A DNA stretch of 64,000 nucleotides from Bettongia penicillata ogilbyi (Eukaryota > Chordata > Mammalia > Diprotodontia > Potoroidae): the NCBI GenBank assembly GCA_023548195.1, contig JAJHZJ010000413.1, positions 15,497,941 through 15,561,940 of the forward strand. Direction: 5' to 3'. Of the stretch, positions 59,096-64,000 are shown in pieces. The notes below the pieces were generated by a model. It worked only from the letters and a program-made list of their open reading frames with translations. It did no database searches and was not told the DNA's origin. Made by a program: the position numbers and the translations under genes. Numbering within the stretch: position 1 is the first letter of the stretch; each line of letters starts with the position of its first letter.

Positions 59096-60225
59096 CAGTA
59101 GTTCAATAATTTTTGAATTATCACTCTTGAATCTATTTTCCTGCTTAGTTGTTTTTCCAAAGAGGCATTTTACATTTTCTTATATGATTTTATTCTTTTT
59201 ATTTTGTTGGAATGGTTTTTGATGTCTCATAAAGTCTTTAGTCTCCCCTTCCTCAATTATAATTTTTAAGGAATTGTTTTCTTCAGTTAACTTTTGTGCC
59301 TCCTTTTCCATTTGGCCAATTCTACTTTTAAAGGAGTTATTTTCTCCAGTGGATTTTCCCCCACTTGACCAGTTCTATTTTTTTAAGGAATTGTTTTCTT
59401 CAATCAATTTTTCTTTTACCTTTTCCAAGATATTGACTCTGCTCTGCCTATGTGACATTCCTCTCCCAAATTTTTCTTCTATCCCTCTTATTTGATTTTT
59501 GAAATTCTTTTGAGCTCTTCCAAGAGGACTTTTCATGCTTGTATACAGTTTCTATTCCTCTTTGAGTCTTCATATATAGACATTTTACCCCTGTTGTCCT
59601 CTTCTGAGTTTGTGTTTTGATTTCCTCTGTCACTATAGTATCTTTCTATGGTTAGGGTTCTTTCCTATATTTTTTTCTCCTTCTCTAGTCTATTTTGTGA
59701 CTTTTGAAGTTGAACTTTGCTCATAGGGTATAGGGGGCATAGCCCCAAATATATTGTGCTGGAGGTCAGGGGCCTGGTCACTGACTTTCTTTGCTGGGAC
59801 CTCAGTTCCTGGCAGTTTGCTCACTGTGCTTGGGTGAACCAACCTAGTCACACCAGTTGTGCCCTGAGTTCTAGGGCTGCCTTTTTACCTATTTTTCTGG
59901 GGCTGGAGTACTCACATTTGGCACCCTGTGCCACTGGCCTGCTGAAACAAAGGGCCTCATTTGCTAATGTCAGCTATGGCTAAGAGCCTCATAGTGGATT
60001 GCCTGAACACCACCTGCACTAGGCTACACTCAATCTTTACCCAACTGAGACAGACATTTCCTAAAGTCCTTCTTAGTTATCTTGAGTTGGAAAAACTGTT
60101 TCACACTCTTCTTTTTAATTTTGTCAGTCCAGTATTCTTTTAGAGGCTTTATTTAACATTGTTTCAGAGGGAAACTGGAGAAACCTCAAGCAACTCCCTG
60201 CCTTCTGTCTGCCATCTTAGTGCCA
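59096..60225 (-). mobile_element. LINE-1 5' UTR and ORF1 (antisense), joined to an ORF2 C-terminal part
   Basis: Minus strand: the 5' end near 60220 has the complement of 'gccatcttag' (a YY1-like core with changes). It continues through a ~500 bp UTR to a likely ORF1 ATG at 59724 (MSKVQLQKSQN...), then decayed ORF1. 59330-59230 encodes a coiled coil parallel to HAL1 ('KVELAKWKR', 'LTEEN'-type). ORF1 ends at about 59100, where ORF2 C-terminal sequence begins. The endonuclease and RT core are missing. The N-terminus differs from HAL1 ORF1, so this is another L1 family. Confidence 0.72.
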
Positions 60226-60289
60226 CCAGACATTATATTTCTTGATAGAGAAGATGAGAATAAAATAAAAATTGAGTAGTTTTGTATTT

Positions 60290-60612
60290 TCTTTGTCACA
60301 GAATCACTGGATTTTAGACTTCACAGGGAACTTAGTGACCTTCTGTTCTACTTCATACAAGAAAACAATCCTGACTGTAACATGTACTTTAACAGGTCAT
60401 TAATAACTGCTTTTAGTCTTACAATGAAGGTAAACACATAACCTCCCAGGAAACTTGTGTTACTTTTAGACAATTCTAATGTTAAGAAGTTTGTTTTCCA
60501 AGTATTTAACTGAAATATTACTCTTTAAAGTTCCACCCATCACTTCTGATTCAACTGACCAGTGCCAACCATGACAAGTTTAATCCTTTTGTCACAGAGG
60601 ACTTTAAATATT
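60290..60612 (-). repeat. CR1/L3 LINE 3' fragment (antisense)
   Basis: 'aagttccacccatcacttct', 'caagtttaatccttttgtca' and 'aggactttaaatatttgaa' parallel 32100-32210 and the complement of 63790-63900. Confidence 0.6.
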
Positions 60613-60614
60613 TG

Positions 60615-61460
60615 AACTCAGGTTTCATCCACTTCCCAAAACCATCCCCATCCCCAATCTTCCTTCACACCCACAGTTTCTTCCCATGGCAATTATTTGA
60701 CCATGTGAAGCTGAATCTTGCTCTATATACCTTTTCAGTTATCCTTGGAAATACAGCTGAGTACTTTTTGAATCTCCAAGGATTGGGGAAGGCAATGGTT
60801 AGATTATAGAGCTTCTGTGGCATTGTGTTTTTGTTCCTTCTCCAGGATACCATGTGTTAGGAATTCGGCATGGGAAACAAAATATATTTAATGGGGTTTC
60901 CTTTCCACCCTCCACTTTAGGTATCTTGGATACCGTGGCTATGATTAGTACCATCTCATTGGCAGTTGAAAATATTCTGACATTAGACAGAGTCAGAAAT
61001 TCTAAAGCCTTTTTGATATATTTTTTAATCATGCATGTCTAATGTGCTATTGCTTGACAACTCTGTCCCATTAACTTTGCAGGGCAGAGAATTGAGAGTT
61101 CAGAATATAATATAGACATAAATGCCATTGTTTGTGATGAAGTCCTGGCAATATTTTTTTCCCTCTAGAGCAGTGTGTAAAGCCATATCTCTGAGGAAAT
61201 AATAAATGATACAGAGGTCTATCAAGATAAAACTAAGTCAATTCAAATTCTTTTGTACAAGAAATATATTAGAGTTAAATGTGAAACACTTGTTCATGCA
61301 CACACATGGAGACACAGTCAAGGGCAAGGGAAATAGCACAAGTCAGACAGCTGGAAAATCTATCATCAGACTCTCCTGATTTGAGACAGAACATTATAAT
61401 GTGCAAAGGCTTAGGTCTGGAAATCTGGTCCACTTACATATCTAACTCACTTGGCATGTT
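60615..61460. other. Non-coding sequence, no feature recognised
   Basis: Opposite-strand frames overlap at 60612-61042 and have no domains; none called. Confidence 0.45.
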
Positions 61461-61464
61461 GTTT

Positions 61465-61640
61465 TAGACCAAGACTTCTTAACCTTGGGTCAATTAATTT
61501 TGAAAAAAAAATGTATTTTAACTAGATTTCAATAAAACTTGATTTGCCTTCTAATCCCATGTATTTTTATTCATTTAAAATGTTACACTAAAGGGATCTC
61601 TAATACACAAAAAGTTTAAGAACTTCTGTTTAAGAGAAAT
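61465..61640. mobile_element. Small hAT-like MITE with inverted ends
   Basis: The left 'agacttcttaaccttgggtc' and right 'agtttaagaacttctgttt' ends are imperfect inverted repeats. The AT-rich interior ('gccttctaatcccatgtat') resembles ancient mammalian hAT MITEs. ~175 bp, no coding capacity. Confidence 0.6.
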
Positions 61641-61644
61641 GTAG

Positions 61645-63045
61645 TAGGCTGATTGAGTCAAGTATTTCTAGAATCATGATAGCCAGAGACATCTGTCCCC
61701 TCAATTTTGTGAAATCCCCATTCTTATCTATTCATCTGACTTTGTGTCATTCATGTAAACATTTCCATTCATTTATGTCTCCCAGGTTCATTTCTCTTTA
61801 TCTTTGCCAAGAATATCGAAAATGTGAATCTTTTGATCAGTAGACAAAAAAGAATGATTGGCTTCCTTTGGTATGATTAGGAAAAGAATTGAGTGCTGAT
61901 GAGGACTGACTCTGAACTAGGTTGATCTGTCACTTACCTGATAATACAAATCTCTGGGCTTCTCTATCAATGCCTTATCAGTATAGCAAAGAAGATGAGT
62001 CCCTAGACATGTATTATTTCCAAACATTTGAATATTTAGCATTATGTAGGCTACATGTTTCATTTTTTATCTTTGTTTCCCTAGCAATCACCTTTCCTAG
62101 AGTTATCTCAGGGGTACTTATTCCAGGTGATTCCCTGGAGGCAGTCACATTTGCCAACCAAGGGCCAGCTCTGTTTTAAAAAGACTTTTTTACTTAGTGA
62201 GTGATTCCTGTTTCAGTAAATTCATTCAACAAATCCATTTCTCAAGTATTTGTTGAGTACTCAAATATATTCTCAACCAGAAGGAACTGACCTCTGGAAA
62301 CATTTCAGATGCTTTGTGCTTTATCATTTTTACCATTGCTGACTCACTTATTTTTATCCACTCACATATTCCTGAAAAGTGGCAGAATTGTTCCGCAATC
62401 ATCCCACCTACAGCCTTCAGGAAAACTTGATTAGATATGGTCTATAAATGCGGCAGCACAGTTAAAGCACTGATAATCCTGGATCTTTGCCCAAACTATT
62501 GACACAAAGATGAAATCTATGCTGCCTGGCCTTAACCAGCTGCAAATGAAGGACACCAAAGACCCATAGGCACCAAGACCTTCAGGCTTTTCTCTGATTT
62601 ATAATTTCCACCCAGCTCAAAATGAAAAAGAGAATGGTATCATAACAGAAAACATTATTCCCAGATAAGCTTAAAATTGATAAGAGCTTTGTACCAAGAT
62701 TTTGTTTATAAGATATTTTATCATTTTCATTTAAAATTTTAGATTCACAAGATACCAATTATATTGCACAAAAGGAAATGAAACTCCTGTTTGCATGTTT
62801 TCACAACTTTCCTTCTAGATCTGGCTCTTATGATTGCTATGATGCTTTAGGTGACAATACAGATGCCATGATCTTTCAGTGATTAGATTTTCTTTGTATA
62901 GGTGAGTTCAGGGAGGACAAAGTAAGTTTTGAAGACAGCAGCTATAATTTGGGCAGGAAAGGATAGTGTATAAGCTTTTAGGATGCTAAGTACATAAAAA
63001 GCTCATAAATCTAATAGCCCTTTGGATAAAATGGCATTAGGATGG
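61645..63045. other. Non-coding sequence, no feature recognised
   Basis: No supported gene; a MIR3-like stretch may lie near 62215-62310 ('tcattcaacaaatccattt'). The 85-codon frame at 61922 has no domain. Confidence 0.45.
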
Positions 63046-63049
63046 TCCA

Positions 63050-63960
63050 AAAATAAGAGGGATTGCTAACGTCAGTTGTCAAAGATAAGATCCAAAAGAA
63101 TTTTGACAAGTGAGACCACTGAGCTGAATCTGTTCAGAAGAAATTCAGTAGGGATAAAGGTAAATATCTACACTTATATGTAAAAGAAAAATTAAGTTCA
63201 AAATTATAATATAAAATGAAGCAGTTGTTCTGCAAAAAGACCTGAGGGTCTTATAAATCTACTATGGTAGTCAGAAACAAAAACTAATGCAATCTTAGGT
63301 TACATTAAGAAAGATATAACTTACAGGAATAAAGAAGTCATAGTGTCACTGTGTCCTTTCTTTGTCATTAATCACCTGAACCATTGCATTCAGTTTGGGA
63401 CAGGAGTGTGCTGAAGGCATTGTGTACTGGCTCAAAAATGTCAATCACTGAACTTTCACCGTAAGGGTTAAATGTCTCAGAAATTGAAAATGTTAAAAAT
63501 CAGCACATGATTGTTTTGTTGATTGTTGACTTAAGAAAAGAATGGAAAATATCAATAATGCACATTAAAAACATGTTTCCTGTGCACATTCCCTTCCATC
63601 CCTTCAGCCCCCCAGTCAGTTGTTAAACATTTACCACGATTCACTTGGCTCTGGATGCTATGGTTTAAAAAAGACGTCAATAAGGTAGACATTGTCTAAA
63701 GGCAGACAATCAAGATGGTGAAGGGCTTTGAGTCACCATTAGAATAGGATCATTTGAAGGAATTGCATAAGTTTAGAAAAGAGTAGAGAAGGCTCTGGAA
63801 GGACTAGCAGCTGATTTCAAATATTTGAAGTATTGCTGTCTTGTCAAAGGACGATTAGACCAGTTCTCTTTAGTTTCAGAGAGCAACAGTAGGAACTATG
63901 GATTATAAAGTTGCACAAAACAAAATGAAGCTTGGTGTTAAGCTAATCTTCCTAACAATT
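63050..63960 (+). mobile_element. CR1/L3-clade LINE, 3' region (sense)
   Basis: Landmarks in order: 'aaagacctgagggtcttata' (63236), 'actaatgcaatcttaggtt' (63283), 'cattgcattcagtttggga' (63384), 'caatcaagatggtgaaggg' (63707), 'caaatatttgaagtattgc' (63817) and 'cttggtgttaagctaatct' (63930). This is the order of the ORF2 end and 3' region in CR1-type LINEs such as mammalian L3. Frames are broken. It may continue past the window end. Confidence 0.65.
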
Positions 63961-64000
63961 TGAGCCTTTTAAAGGTGGATTTAAAGGTGGTGGCTTTCCT

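Overview
This window is vertebrate nuclear DNA: AT-rich, with no operons, dense in interspersed repeats, and with no open reading frame that looks like a host protein-coding gene. The repeat set points to a marsupial, most likely an opossum such as Monodelphis. The evidence is the L1 3' ends and tRNA-headed SINEs with RTE/BovB-like tails, together with L1-type elements that carry only ORF1 (half-L1, HAL1). Species and family names rest on recognition of consensus text, since no database could be searched. The locus looks intergenic or intronic.

Layout. 1-4 kb: an antisense L1 3' half with a large GAAA/GGAA microsatellite, abutting a 3'-truncated HAL1 (HAL1-a). 5-9.7 kb: an hAT-like fragment, SINEs and L2 remnants. 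9.76-10.60 kb: a solo LTR on the minus strand with recognisable ends, TATA-like box and polyadenylation signal. 11-18 kb: scattered SINEs and an hAT-like element with long inverted repeats. 19.6-23.2 kb: two LTR-like repeats. 23.8-32.3 kb: antisense L1, L2 and CR1/L3 remnants, with a SINE nested in an L2. 34.7-35.2 kb: an isolated antisense L1 5' UTR. 38.7-40.6 kb: a sense L2 split by an antisense L1. 44.1-48.1 kb: antisense L2 and L1, then a full-length HAL1 (HAL1-b) with target-site duplications. 50.4-52.7 kb: a sense L1 fragment and a roughly 400 bp module present twice. 54.45-57.41 kb: a second full-length HAL1 (HAL1-c), nearly intact apart from one nonsense codon. 57.8-60.2 kb: an antisense L1 that appears to have lost most of ORF2. 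60.3-64 kb: CR1/L3 remnants and an hAT-like MITE.

The most informative feature is the HAL1 trio. All three share a GC-rich 5' UTR that begins with a YY1-like motif, and that UTR carries 1, 2 or 3 copies of a ~72 bp unit. The two full-length copies go from ORF1 straight into a ~1 kb 3' UTR and poly(A)-type tail with no ORF2, so they must have been copied in trans by an L1 reverse transcriptase. Nothing else in the window forms a working system; the genes present are decayed transposon genes.
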